From assembly GCF_963678635.1 (NCBI RefSeq), contig NC_087065.1, positions 15,196,019 to 15,260,018 of the forward strand: 64,000 nucleotides of DNA, written 5' to 3'. Below, piece after piece: positions 10,835 to 21,714 of the stretch. Source of the stretch: Symsagittifera roscoffensis. Taxonomy: Eukaryota > Xenacoelomorpha > Acoela > Convolutidae. The stretch's first letter is position 1, and each line of letters begins with the position of its first letter. The notes below the pieces were generated by a model. That model was not told where the DNA came from and ran no database searches. It saw only the letters and a program-made list of their open reading frames with translations. Both the position numbers and the translations under genes were made by a program.

Positions 10835-11023
10835 TTGTTTCGAGCCATCTTTAGTAGAATTGATATTTTTCTACTATTCATAGTTTTTCTCACAATTTTA
10901 ACATCCATCATAATGACAATGTGCAAATGTATAAAAAAGGCAATCGTCACATTCGCTTTAGCAACCATCCTTTTAATTCTTTTCATTGAAGATTATTATA
11001 GTAAACATAAATTTTCTTTATAA
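10835..11023 (+). CDS. 62-codon two-membrane-segment reading frame (copy B)
   Basis: Differs from the copy at 4453 by a single residue (Val for Ile after KKAI), so both frames stayed open after duplication. Same TTG opening, same absence of an upstream ATG, same TAA end followed by an open Gln/Pro-rich frame. Two hydrophobic segments separated by a Cys-Lys-Cys turn. Role unknown. Confidence 0.5.
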   Translation: MFRAIFSRIDIFLLFIVFLTILTSIIMTMCKCIKKAIVTFALATILLILFIEDYYSKHKFSL

Positions 11024-11585
11024 AATCTGAAAACTCAAACAAATTTTTCCAAAATTGCTAATCAACAACCGCCACACAAGTCCCCAACAACAACGTCCCA
11101 AGAAAACTCAACAACACCAACAAATACCAAAAACAACCAACCATCAAAACACATTTCTTTCCAAGACAATCCATATACCTTTGAAGAAAGACACGCACGA
11201 TTATCTGAACCATTAGAACCAGTTGTTCGCCACGCACCCTTGAGCGAACCACAATACGAACCGACATATAACAAGTACCCCCCTTTACAACAAGATCTGA
11301 ATAGAGTAAGACATATTAGCCAAAATCAAAATACACTTGAAATAAATAGATAAATCATACATTCAAGACAAAACAGACATTTTCAAACTCCCGGAATTCA
11401 TTTTATCATACCTCAATCACCAACATCAAAACCCCCCTTTACAACAAGATCTGAATAGAGTAAGACATATTAGTCAAAATCAAAATATACTTGAAATAAA
11501 TAGACAAATCATACATCCAAGACAAAACAGACATTTTCAAACTCCCGGAATTCATTTTATCATACCTCAATCACCAACATCAACT
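11024..11585 (+). pseudogene. Gln/Pro-rich frame (copy B) with 154-bp tandem repeat
   Basis: Open from 11,024 to a TAA near 11,350, with NPYTFEERHARLSEPLEP and PPLQQDLNRVRHISQNQNT. The tandem unit is repeated (start 11,278 and 11,432). After the second unit (about 11,582) about 540 bases present in copy A (about 5205-5745) are missing, the edge resuming at CTCGTTTCCATTAGCTCC. This removes the Ser/Pro-rich piece seen only in A. Confidence 0.45.
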
Positions 11586-14316
11586 CGTTTCCATTAGCTC
11601 CTTCAAATATATTACTTAAATCTTTACCCCCCCATTTATTACAACAGAAATAATATATGAAGGTTATAGATATATTAAAAAGACAATTGATATATAACTT
11701 TTTTAACCCATATTCAAGATCATCATACATATGTATATTCTAAAGGTATTCACATTTAAACGCCTTCTTTTTCTGATTTTTCCGAAGAAAATCAAAATCA
11801 CTCTCCTCGCACAGGACCTCAGGATTTATTAGTACCACACTACGATTGTGAAGAGAACGAACAAAAAACACTACATAAATATGCTATGGATCAAGTAACA
11901 CAATGTGAATCAGAACCACAAGCTATAGAAACCACGAACATCATAGCTACGTTGTACTCAAAAGCATGAGCGACAACAATTACAGGTTATAAGTTCACAG
12001 CGACATTTTCCGAAAATAAAGTACATTGTTCACAAGTATCAAATGGTAATAAAAACAGATTAGACCATGAAAATTTCTACCAAAGTAACATTGAAAGATT
12101 ATTACACCTCAGCCCTCAAGATTGCAAAAATGAACTTAAAAAATTAAATCTCACAACAAACAAAGGCCCAAACAGAAAACTTTTTTCAAGTTTTTCCAGA
12201 CTCAGCCTATCAAGCCCAACTTGAAAAACGCCAAGGCCATATACGATTATATACAGAATTTCCCTTTCAAGGAGCACACGAAAGATTACCATATGATCTC
12301 CACGATAAACATTGGATACCACACATTGGAACAAACAATCCTTCAAACTGCAAAGCACACACAAAAAGTAAACTATACCAAGAGATAATGTTTTTCGATT
12401 GGAAAATACAACTTGAAAAAGTACAACTGATACGTGATTTAAAAGATGACACAATAATTTATCAAGGAGGCAGACTCCCTGTAAAAACGGCCAAGGATGT
12501 TGCGATCCTACAACACGCACACAAGCAAACATTGTATGGTTTCCCGAAGAAACCTGTACAATTTTTCAAGTAGCAAAAATACACGCCAGAATGATAAAAT
12601 TTCAGCAAAAATATTTTACCGAATCAATCCCATTTGAAGATGTCAACCCTGACCAAATTCGACAAAAAAATCACAAATTTAGAAATATACACAATATAGA
12701 GAATAAATTAACACGTTTCCATTCACATCCAGAAACAGGATTTGCACGTAAATACAAAAAACCACTATACAAGACACAATGTTCAGAAATTCTTGTCGAA
12801 TACGAAAACGCTTTCGACATGGTCACAGGAAAATTAATGCAACACCAAATGGCAACTTATCACTCATATACTGACGAGAACTCATACGTTTCAGTAAAAT
12901 TTCAAAAGAATGCAGGAAGAACCGGTGGAAAATTAAAACCCCAAGATACAGAAAAGACACGCTTACAGGAACTATCACCTATGAACAGCACATATTTTGG
13001 CGCAATTCAGTATGAAGTACACTTAGACATGAAGTCAGATTACACAAAAAGTAGAATTTTTCAAGAAATGTCATTATCAGAACTAGAAACATTACACCAA
13101 CTATGTGAACTCGAAAGAACACAGATTTTTCAATCACTAGCACTAGCATTTCTAAGAATACCATATGCAGGTTGATTATTATCCGGAAATAGATTGAATT
13201 TCCTTGATTACGAAGAAAACATTTTATGGTTTTAGACTTGCACCAAAAAAGTATCACCTTTATATGTTTTTGAAGATAAAAGATGTTATAAAAGAGTTCC
13301 AATATTCTACAAAAATAAAGTACATTTTGTCGATACACTTTCCCGAAGAATTAATTTTTGGAATACAGCAATCCCATGTGGATCAAAAAACAGCCACAAT
13401 GTTGTACAACTAAATCCCGACGAAGACAAGTACTACATAGTCACACAATATTAATGCAACCAATATTAATGAAAGTTTTAGAGCCATTGCACGCAATCCA
13501 AACACCAATATTAATGAAAGTATTAAAGCCATTGCACGCAATCCGAATATCTATTTACAATTGATAGCTATATACTCTAAATCAGACATACAACATCACA
13601 TTGGAACACAACAATTTCAAGAACTACTTACAAAAATGGACACAATAAAACGACAATCAATAGATCAAAATTTACGCAAACTTGCAGAAACCGCAGGTTT
13701 TTCAGACATTTACGCACAAGATTACAGCGGATACTTCAAAGAAATTAAAGATTACATATTTTAAAATGGCGAAAAATATAGACTACAAGATATATCACCA
13801 ATAAACACATTTAGCTTTGTAACTTTGAAAAACGAAATTCTTGTCTTTCTAGGATGGCCCTATTAAATTTTAGAGGAATTGACTATGTTTTACGCAATGT
13901 TTATTTTCATCGGATTTTTTTTCTCTCTATTGAAAGAAATCTATAACACATGCGCGATACATACACAAAAAAACCGAAGAGCAAGCGTAGCACATATACT
14001 TTTTGTAGGATTCTTTGAAATTTTTTCTAAATCAATAAATAAAAATAATTTTAGATGCACAAATGAAAATATAAAATACAAAAATATCAACAAAACCAAA
14101 CACAATGATGAATCATAAAACAAACAAAAAACAAACGTATCACCCGCAGCACCACAATTACCAAGTTTACTTAATAGTCACCCATTATCACTAGTATCAC
14201 GAAACTTCAGAAATTTAGCACTCACAAATACTACAAGTTCAAGACCTAATTATATACAAAGCTCAATTCACCATATAGTAACACAACAATCCCAAACTGA
14301 CGATACATATGAATAA
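11586..14316 (+). pseudogene. env-like: Envelope-like glycoprotein gene, broken (copy B)
   Basis: Better preserved than copy A. Longest pieces: 12,388-12,570, 12,591-13,172 (194 codons), 13,561-13,761 (helical segment after the stalk) and 13,879-14,115 (membrane anchor FYAMFIFIGFFFSLL and basic tail). The tail continues in another frame to a stop at 14,314-14,316. The family signature CELERTQI begins at codon 13,104. Relative to copy A it lacks the nonsense codon after the anchor and an insertion near 6970. Class assignment (chuvirus-type glycoprotein as captured by LTR elements) rests on that motif and the overall layout; an unrelated retroelement envelope is the alternative. Frameshifts near 12,575, 13,175, 13,420 and 13,765 make it nonfunctional. 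Confidence 0.58.
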
Positions 14317-14502
14317 ATAATCGAACAGCCCCATGCCACTACTTTTCAATCTCAAAACAATCATTTTTTTAGCCCACGATGAGCCGACAAGTTCCTTCAC
14401 CGTTCAATTTCCCATCCGGCCAATCTCCAAAACTCAATTCCCATCATTCCAGTTTTTGCTTTCCCGCCACCTAATTCACCTCGCAATAACACATCATCCG
14501 GC

Positions 14503-14997
14503 ATGGATTCTTATGCTAACTCAGATATCACAGTTTTTCATACAACTTCCCAATTTGATAACTCAGACTTAGAAACCCCTGATGAATTCGCAGATTTCGA
14601 ACCCAGCCCCTCGACCTTTTCTCAACCCAGCCCCTCGACTTTTTCTCAACCCAGCCACTCTACCTTTTCTCAACCCCCATTTAGACCCATCCACTCCCAA
14701 GCCCAAAGTGAATCCCCCTCTACCCTCTCTCTTGTTTCCCAAGTGACACCAACCTACTCCCCTTTTACAAATGAACGTTCCAACAAAAAATCCCCAGATA
14801 CCACACAAATATCTTATGAACTAAACAATCTAATAACACTGCAACAACAAGTACAACACCCTCAAACCCTAACCATTCATCAATTATCATCAACCATAAC
14901 ATCATCAATTCCAACAACTCCCACACCTTCTTCAGATTACACCCCATCTTTAGCTCAATCCTCCACATCAACGCAATCATCATCCATCCAGTACTAA
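14503..14997 (+). CDS. Ser/Pro/Thr-rich ORF after env (copy B)
   Basis: 164 residues, almost identical to the ORF at 8683. Uninterrupted and starting at ATG. Contains the 24-bp repeat at 14,602-14,673. The 3' end overlaps (14,954-14,997) a 265-codon frame in the +1 frame that has no early ATG, so the two could form one product through a +1 shift or a small intron. No domain recognised. Confidence 0.5.
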   Translation: MDSYANSDITVFHTTSQFDNSDLETPDEFADFEPSPSTFSQPSPSTFSQPSHSTFSQPPFRPIHSQAQSESPSTLSLVSQVTPTYSPFTNERSNKKSPDTTQISYELNNLITLQQQVQHPQTLTIHQLSSTITSSIPTTPTPSSDYTPSLAQSSTSTQSSSIQY

Positions 14998-15751
14998 CCG
15001 TGCTTACAGAACTTTCAAAGGCAAATTCCCCAATCATCCGTTCACATCCAAACCCGGAACCGCCCGAGAATATATCAATCACCCAAATCATACAAACACT
15101 ACCAAATTTCTCCAAGTAACCTTACCCTTCTTTCCACAAAATACATATAACAACTCCGACCCTAACACTGAACAACACAATTATGTAGATGAACATATAC
15201 TAATCCCTACACTTCACTGGAGGTCATATTATAAATTTTCAAATCCACTTGCTTTACCATTTCCTAACACACTGCAGAACATAGAAAGAAATAAAAATGA
15301 CCTATTCAGACTAACTACAGCACTATTTCCTCGACAATTCACACATGTAGCATACAAAAAATTACAAAAAACGTTCACCGCAACCGCACCCCGAGCTATC
15401 GAGTATTCCATCGAGTACTACGGTCACAATATCGTCAGACCTAACCAAGCTCAATTCCTCGACGACGATCAGTTCGCTAACCCACAATTAACTGAAAAAT
15501 TCTTCATCCGAAAACCTTATCTATTCACACTTAGCACATTATATAAAAAACACGATCACATCATTTCAGATGAACTTTGTGACGTCCAAGCTTATGAATC
15601 ATTTTACAAAAAACTTGAAACCTTTTCACTAACCTTTCACTTCCCCTCACCCGAAGAACGTGATTTGCACTGTTCACACGACATCATGTTAAGAACTAAA
15701 CAGACACACACTTACACTTACCATCAATTCATACAAAATCATATTGACTGA
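14954..15751 (+). CDS. 265-codon open frame without early ATG
   Basis: After TAG at 14,951 the second frame is open for 265 codons to TGA 15,749-15,751; the first ATG is at 15,688, so it cannot be an independent conventional gene. It follows the Ser/Pro-rich ORF with a 44-base overlap. Distinct segments: YRTFKGKFPNHPF, LHWRSYYKFSNPLALPF, RAIEYSIEYYGHNIVRP and, near the end, SPEERDLHCSHDIMLRTK. A diverged minus-strand relative at 26,770-27,200 keeps LSPKERELHCSHQIMLRTK, so the protein sequence was under selection. No recognised domain. Composition is ordinary globular, unlike its Ser-rich neighbour. It ends 11 bases before the next ATG. Confidence 0.55.
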   Translation, partial: LNPPHQRNHHPSSTNRAYRTFKGKFPNHPFTSKPGTAREYINHPNHTNTTKFLQVTLPFFPQNTYNNSDPNTEQHNYVDEHILIPTLHWRSYYKFSNPLALPFPNTLQNIERNKNDLFRLTTALFPRQFTHVAYKKLQKTFTATAPRAIEYSIEYYGHNIVRPNQAQFLDDDQFANPQLTEKFFIRKPYLFTLSTLYKKHDHIISDELCDVQAYESFYKKLETFSLTFHFPSPEERDLHCSHDIMLRTKQTHTYTYHQFIQNHID

Positions 15752-15762
15752 TATACACAATC

Positions 15763-16217
15763 ATGACAACCCATCATCGATATCAATTTATTAACTCCAA
15801 ATACACATCACCGTTTTTTCTTAATTTAACATATTGCATTAAAAATACTAACTTTCAAGGCATCCTCCGTAACTATGACCCCATCACGCAAATGTATATA
15901 CTCTGTCCCCTCACCAAAACCTTCAACGCAGAAGAACCCCGACTAATCATTGTCCCGCATGAATACATTCAACCTATCGAAGTACCAATTTTAGAATTCG
16001 TACGCAACACTAAAATAATCACAAGCTTTTCCAATTTATCCAAAACACACCTAATTAGTTTTCCATTGGCACTGAAGAACTAAAAACCATTAAAGCACTC
16101 CAATTGCTTTGGCCACTGCTTCAGACTAAACGCATCATTCAAAAATTATCAAAACTACTAACAACATCTGATGTCATCCACGATGTTTTCCCTCATGGAT
16201 TCTTTCCCGATGAATAG
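15763..16217 (+). pseudogene. ~150-aa conserved ORF before the LTR, one frameshift
   Basis: Opens with MTTHHRYQFINSKYTSPFF and stays open to 16,081; a one-base shift near 16,055-16,062 is needed to continue with TIKALQLLWPLLQTK to TAG 16,215-16,217. The minus-strand relative (26,274-26,745) runs uninterrupted through that point, which shows the shift is damage in this copy. Conserved core: RNYDPI-QMYI-CPLT-TFN and IVPHEYIQP-EV-ILE. I do not recognise the family. The stop abuts a splice donor. Position between envelope and LTR is that of an accessory gene of complex retroelements (inference). Confidence 0.55.
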
Positions 16218-16305
16218 GTAAGTATGAAGTATGAATTAAATCAATTGAAACTAACAAATTCGAAATCATACTAACCAATCTTTATTATATGATTTTTTTT
16301 TTTAG
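16218..16305 (+). other. Probable 88-bp spliceosomal intron
   Basis: GTAAGTATGAAG donor directly after the TAG of the ~150-aa ORF, CTAAC branch-point-like element at 16,271-16,275, and a T-rich tract ending TTTAG at 16,305. The minus-strand relative has the matching interval (26,205-26,287) with the acceptor kept and the donor G changed to C. An intron in a retroelement 3' end implies a spliced transcript, or mobilisation that tolerates it. Confidence 0.55.
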
Positions 16306-18187
16306 TCTTCATATGACGATCATCTACAAACAAGAAAAACCAAATAAAAATTCGAATCTTTTTCATAAGTTATAAAACTCTATTAACAAACCGCACTGAA
16401 TGATGCAGTAAAACTTCTTCCCCACAGTAGTAAATTAATCTATAAATTCTTTTCCTCAATGTAGTAAATCTAAATACAGTGAAAAAAAATTAATAATTTC
16501 AAACCCATAAAGCAGTAAATTTAAAAATTCAAGAAGTAAATTTATACAGAAGAAAGCAGTACCAACCTTTAAAGGACGCTTCTTTATAATCACCCGCACA
16601 AGAATTCTATCCAAACTTGCCCAGCTCGCCCACGACGAATTGTTCAAAACAATGAATTTCAAGTTTTAACTTTCTCTAACAACAACTCTAACAAGCAATA
16701 ACAAAATTCAAACTTTCTTTTAACCCGGTTGGAAAGGTATTAAAAAATAATTTAAATTAACCAACGCAGCTTACTAAACACCATATACCACAACCTAACA
16801 GCATGACTAAGAAAAAAACCGTTGGTACCCAAACCGGAGTAAAACCAGCTTAAGAACGGGATAATTAATTCTTTTGAAGACTATTGACAAGTCTAAAAAA
16901 GAAATAATAAAACACCAAAAATTCGCAAGACAAACCCAAACCAAACAATTTGATTTTTAAGAAAAGGACACAACCAAAACAACAAAAGGAAAACCAGTAA
17001 CAAACACAACATGAAAGGTTAACAAAAAAACAGGACCCCACAAAAAACCAACATGCAATCAAACCCTCACTCCTCGATTAACCCACCAGAAGAGGACGTC
17101 CTGAGCATGTTTAATAGCCGACCTAACCCACCGTGCTAGAAACACGCTTTTTGACCCACTCCATTTTTGTGACGATAGCTACTAAGTGTGAGAAACTCTT
17201 TAAAATAACAGAACTAAAATTTAAAGCTTTTGCAATAACAACTAATAGAAATCATAGAAAACCAAAAACAGAAATAAAAATTTTTTTTATATATGTAAAT
17301 TATATAATGCAGTATATAGATCATACACGATCACGAAGACAAGTTTAAGAAACTAGACGACCCCCCACACTCAACCTACAGAATGGCTGAACACAACCGA
17401 TATGCCACCCACAATCACAACTCAAAGGATTTGAAGTACGACTTGACTTCGCAGAAAAGGACTTCATTGAATCAGACCAATGACCACCTCGATGTCCAAG
17501 TAAACGTACAGATCCGAGTTACAAGACATTCCCTTCAAGATCAATCTTCACGCCATTCCCAAACAAGATTGGAACGCAGTCAGTTCTCCGCCGAACAAGA
17601 ACAAACAACCATAACAAACCATTTGGAAATCAGATCGACTTTGTTGACGGTCTCATTCATTGTTCACTGACGAAACGATATCCACTATTACAGCTTCCTG
17701 GAGCTTTCTTCTCCAAGAACAGAATAGAAATGATGCTCGCGAAATACAAACGATCATCATCCATCATCCATTGCAGATAGAAGTTAAAGAACAAAAAACT
17801 CTGTAAACCCCGGACGGGTGGAATCAGATCTAAACTATAAATTATTATTGGTTATAGTTTAGATATTTTATTCTTATAAATTATTAAAGACTAACCAATC
17901 ATACTCCATCAGACTAACAACCCACTTATTTGTAAGGGAGTTTTTGAATTTCACCTACAACTTCCATCAGAAAGATTTGAATTTAACTTACAACTTAGTT
18001 GCTTTCTCCAAGAGACCGACTCGTAACAAAACCAGTATACTCTAGATCTATTGAGGCTAAGAGATATAAGAGTAAGATTAAAATCGGTATTAGACTAAGA
18101 AGTTGCACGAATCTATCCGGCCAAAAATAAGATAGCGTGACGAGCAGACGGTGTACCCTATCTGAAATTACTCTATGACTTAGGACA
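16306..18187 (+). repeat. LTR-like repeat, plus-strand copy (L1)
   Basis: Follows the last ORF and matches, inverted, the repeats at 22,480-26,200, 27,228-27,605 and 31,835-32,615. Shared landmarks in L1 orientation: AAGTTTGAATT-rich start (16,700), the GACCTAACCCACCG segment (17,121), an Arg/Gln-rich open frame (17,383-17,667) with a minus-strand relative at 22,979-23,197, a GGGTGGAATC segment (17,815), TATAAGAG (18,065) and a TCTGAAATTACTCTATGA end (18,159-18,178). Location 3' of env and recurrence make it the probable 3' LTR, but I could not fix TG/CA ends, a polypurine tract or a target-site duplication, so boundaries are approximate. Confidence 0.55.
18065..18070 (+). promoter_or_regulatory. 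Candidate TATA box in LTR-like repeat
   Basis: TATAAG within GAGATATAAGAG, about 110 bases before the repeat's end; the same element is kept as CTCTTATATCTCC in the inverted copy near 22,590 and as CACTTATATCTCC near 27,360. Position would leave a short R-U5. Not otherwise tested. Confidence 0.3.
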
Positions 18188-19035
18188 TCCATCCTAACTC
18201 AACTTGTTGGAAATTTTGACCAAAAAAGCGCGCCCCCCTCAAAAGTTGTATATTTTGGCATCAAAGGCACCTTTATAAACGTTTTAGCGTCCATCAGACA
18301 AAAATGGATATCTCGAAATAGTACTAAGGGGGAACTTTTGGTCGGCTAGGGGGTCGAATTCGTGAGGGAAAGAGGCGTCCTCTCCCTAAATCCGCAACTA
18401 GGTCCTTTTTGCTCCCTAGTTGAACAAATCTCAGTAGCGAGAAAATACCTTTATTAAATACTGTATTAATAAAAACAATTTTTTGAAATAAATTAACCAA
18501 ACCGGCATTAAAATCAATCTCTGAGCAAAACATAATTAAATATAGAAGTCGGAAGCACATCAAAAAGTGCTAAGAAAAATTAAATTTGTTTCATTTTTAA
18601 TTTAACCAAGAATTTTAATCAGTCAAAAAAATTTGAACCCTGACGCATGCCAAAACCTTTGATTAAACTTCCAAAATGACAAGGTTTTAAGGAAACAAAA
18701 ACATGCATCAAAACAAGTACGTATTTGTGCATGTTCTCAATTACTGTTCAAACTTTCGAATGGAATACGCAAACTTGTTAGCGGATTTAGCTTCTTTTAA
18801 GATATTTGGCAAAAAGAAAACAAACTATGTGTCCATCGTGCGGATTCCGTAAAAATTCAATCCACTGCAAGCTTTTTTTTGTTTAGGGGTTCCACAAAAA
18901 TTTCCGTAATCAGCAAAGTTTGTTCCAAAATCCGCAAACTTTACCCTCACTGAAGTTGCATGAAAAAATGAACAAATTGTTTTAAAAACGGCGTGCATAA
19001 AAAAAGCTGCTCGTATCAAGCCGAAGCCCTAAATT
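18188..19035. other. Unrecognised intergenic sequence
   Basis: No supported gene. Includes a run of six C's (18,232-18,237) and a G-rich stretch near 18,325-18,385 unlike its surroundings; otherwise AT-rich. Some similarity of the interval near 18,235-18,320 to repeat K is possible but weak. Confidence 0.4.
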
Positions 19036-19941
19036 TTCCGGTTGACTTCTAAGCTTCCGGTATATGGAGCAGGAAAATATAAAGAATTTAAAGAAAATCA
19101 AACAAAACGAATTTTTTTTTCTTCATTTTACAATTTTTTGTGAAAATCATTCCCCTACACACCATATAAAGTACAAAGTGATAGATTTGGCTCCTAGTAC
19201 CAAATTGATTATGGCAAATAAGCTTCCTTCAACCAACTAGGAACGTTTTTTAAGTCGGAACAAGTTTAATCGATACACGTGATAAATAAACGATACTTAA
19301 TCCCGACTAATTTTTTGGTTTTAGAACATGGTTTACTATCACTTCATTTGTTTTCTTATGTATTTTCAAATTGAGGTGAAGCCAGGAAAGTAAAAAACTA
19401 TCCATTTTAATGTGATTTCCTACTTATCATATAATCCGTTATAATGATTTTGAAAACAGATCAAAACTAATCATATAAGGGCAACGCCCTGAATGTTTTG
19501 ACTGTCTTTTCAGGTTTATGAAGCAGTGCTTAATCTACGAAAATTATGTATTTTTCGGAAATAAAATAAGTTCAAAAAACTTGAGTTTTTCTAAATAATC
19601 CTCCCACACGCCATATAAAATACAAAGCAATAGAATTTGCTCGTAGTAATTTTAATAATTATGACAAATAGCATGTTTCAACCAATCCAATTTGGAACAT
19701 TTTTTATCAGGGATCAAATGTCCGCCTACGCGTTAATATAGCTTGAAACTTTTTGCCGAAATGGTAACCTTTACGCCCTCGAAAATCCATTTCAGTGTAT
19801 TTTTCCCTTTTCTCAAAAGCGAAAAGCGCCAGTTTGCAACCATTTGTCTCCAAATTCCAAAACAACGTTTAGATTTTGTTCACGCTTACATTTCGAATTA
19901 ATATGGTTTGGCCTCGTTATGAAATGTAATGTATTTTTCAG

Positions 19942-20195
19942 CAGCGAAATCAAACTATGAAGATACTCTGAGTACAGTTGGAAATTCTACAGCTGTTGAA
20001 AGAGAACGTAGAGAGGATAAGGATTGCGACAAAGCGCGCGGCATGTTTGAAAAAGCTGAATGCGATGGTGCTAATAAAAAAGAAAAGACGTGCAAAGATC
20101 TTAAAAAAGCCATTGACGAAAATTGCTTCAAAAACCATGTCAAGCCTTTGACTGCATTATTCATTTTAGCTCTGCTACGGAACTTCACATCTTAG
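19942..20195 (+). CDS. Terminal exon of small Cys-containing protein, copy 1
   Basis: Begins after a TTTTTCAG acceptor (AG 19,940-19,941) and ends at TAG 20,193-20,195. The ~84 encoded residues (from AAKSNYEDTL) are charged and helix-prone with four Cys spaced C-x11-C-x9-C-x10-C, and end in a short hydrophobic stretch (PLTALFILALL) before RNFTS. No upstream exon or signal peptide could be identified, so the gene is incomplete as seen. A small secreted or membrane-anchored disulfide protein is the simplest reading; family not recognised. Its copy at 21,465 conserves all four Cys once a frameshift is considered. Confidence 0.5.
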
Positions 20196-21464
20196 TGAAG
20201 TATGCGTATAAGTTAGAGTCAGAAGAAAATTTCAAATAATATAGGTTTAAATTGCATGAAGAGAAGAAAAAGAAAAAAATGGATGAAGAAGATTATTTGA
20301 AATGATGTTTTCGTTCGATTAATTGGAAAAAAAGGAAACGCCCAAAAGGAAACGCCGATTGACTTAAAAGGTAGGTATATGGAGCAGGAAAAAATGAAAA
20401 AATTAAACAAAATCAAACAAACAATTTTTTTTTCATTTCACAATTTTTTGTGAAAATCATCCCCCTACACTTTAATATCGGCGTACACAAAAGAACCAAA
20501 GCTGCTTGTATCAAGCCGAAGCCCTATTTTTTCCGGTTGACTTCTAACCTAGGTATGTGGAGCAGGAAGATATAAATAATTTAAACAAAATCAAACAAAA
20601 CGATTTTTTTTTCATTTTACGACTTTTTGTGAAAATCATTCCCCTACACACCATATAAAGTACAAAGTGATAGATTTGGCTCTATTTACCAAATTACTTA
20701 TGGCAAATAAGCTTCCTTCAACCAACTGGGAACATTTTTTAAGACGGATTGAAACGCGTAAGTGGTCTCAAATTGTCCAAAAATTCAATCTTTAAACCCC
20801 ATAAATTTACAGAAAAATCACATCTAAAATACTTTTCCGATTTTAAGCTCAGGACAACAATATCTTTTGTATGATATAAATTTTTTTGTCAAAAAAGGCT
20901 AGTTAAAGATTCGAATTTTGTCCTAATAAATAAAACCCACACCGACCACAAATATTCCGTTACTTTTGTTACAAAAGTCGGAACAAATTTAATCAATACA
21001 CGTGATAAATAAACTGTGATACTTATTCCCAATTAACTTTTTGGTGTTAGAAAGGGTTTTACTATCAATTCATTTGTTTTCTAGTGTATTTTCAAACAGA
21101 AGTGAAACAAGGAAAGTAGAAAAAATCCATTTTAATGTCATTTCCTACTTATCATATAATTCGTTATAATGGTTTTAAGTGAAATACAATACTACTCGTA
21201 TCAGGGCAACGCCCTGAATGTTTTGACTAACAGGGATCAAATGTCCGCTTACGCGTTAAAATAACCGAAATTTATAGTCAAAATGGCAACTTTTACGCCC
21301 TCGAAAATCCATTTCACTATTTTTTTTCACTTTTCTCAAATGCGAAAAGCGCCGTGTTTCAACCCTTTGTCTCCAAATTCCGAAACAACGTTTAGATTTT
21401 GTTTACACTTACATTTCGAAATAACTTGATTTGGACTCGTAATGTAATGTAATGTATTTTTCAG

Positions 21465-21714
21465 CAGCGAAATCAAACTATGAAGATACTCTGAGTTCAG
21501 TTAATGATTCTGCATCTGTTGAAGGAGAGCGTAAAGACCAAATGAATTGCGAAAAATCGCTCGGCCTTTATAAAAAAAAATGCGATGACGTGAATAAAAT
21601 CTACAGGAGTGCGAATGGCTTCAAGAAGACATAGACTTATATTGCATCAAAAACCATGTCAAGCCTTTGATTGCATTATTCATTTTAGCTCTACTACGAA
21701 ACCTCATGTTTTAG
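21465..21714 (+). pseudogene. Terminal exon copy 2, one-base frameshift
   Basis: Same acceptor (TTTTTCAG, AG 21,463-21,464) and start (AAKSNYEDTLSSV). The frame hits TAG in FKKT-stop at 21,632-21,634. Between the codons for VNK and the third Cys one base is missing relative to copy 1; in the neighbouring frame the sequence continues with a Cys, CIKNHVKPLIALFILALLRN, and TAG 21,712-21,714. Many differences from copy 1 upstream of the shift are non-synonymous, while the hydrophobic end is nearly identical. Either a recent pseudogene or an annotation of a variant with a small indel. Confidence 0.5.

Noticed and set aside
18005-18190. tRNA or host promoter cluster near 18.1 kb
   Set aside because: The interval is the conserved end of the LTR-like repeat, as shown by its inverted copies at 22.5, 24.4 and 27.3 kb.
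19480-19491. GGGCAACGCCC hairpin as a terminator or structured RNA
   Set aside because: Very short stem, present only because it is part of repeat K; no other structural support.
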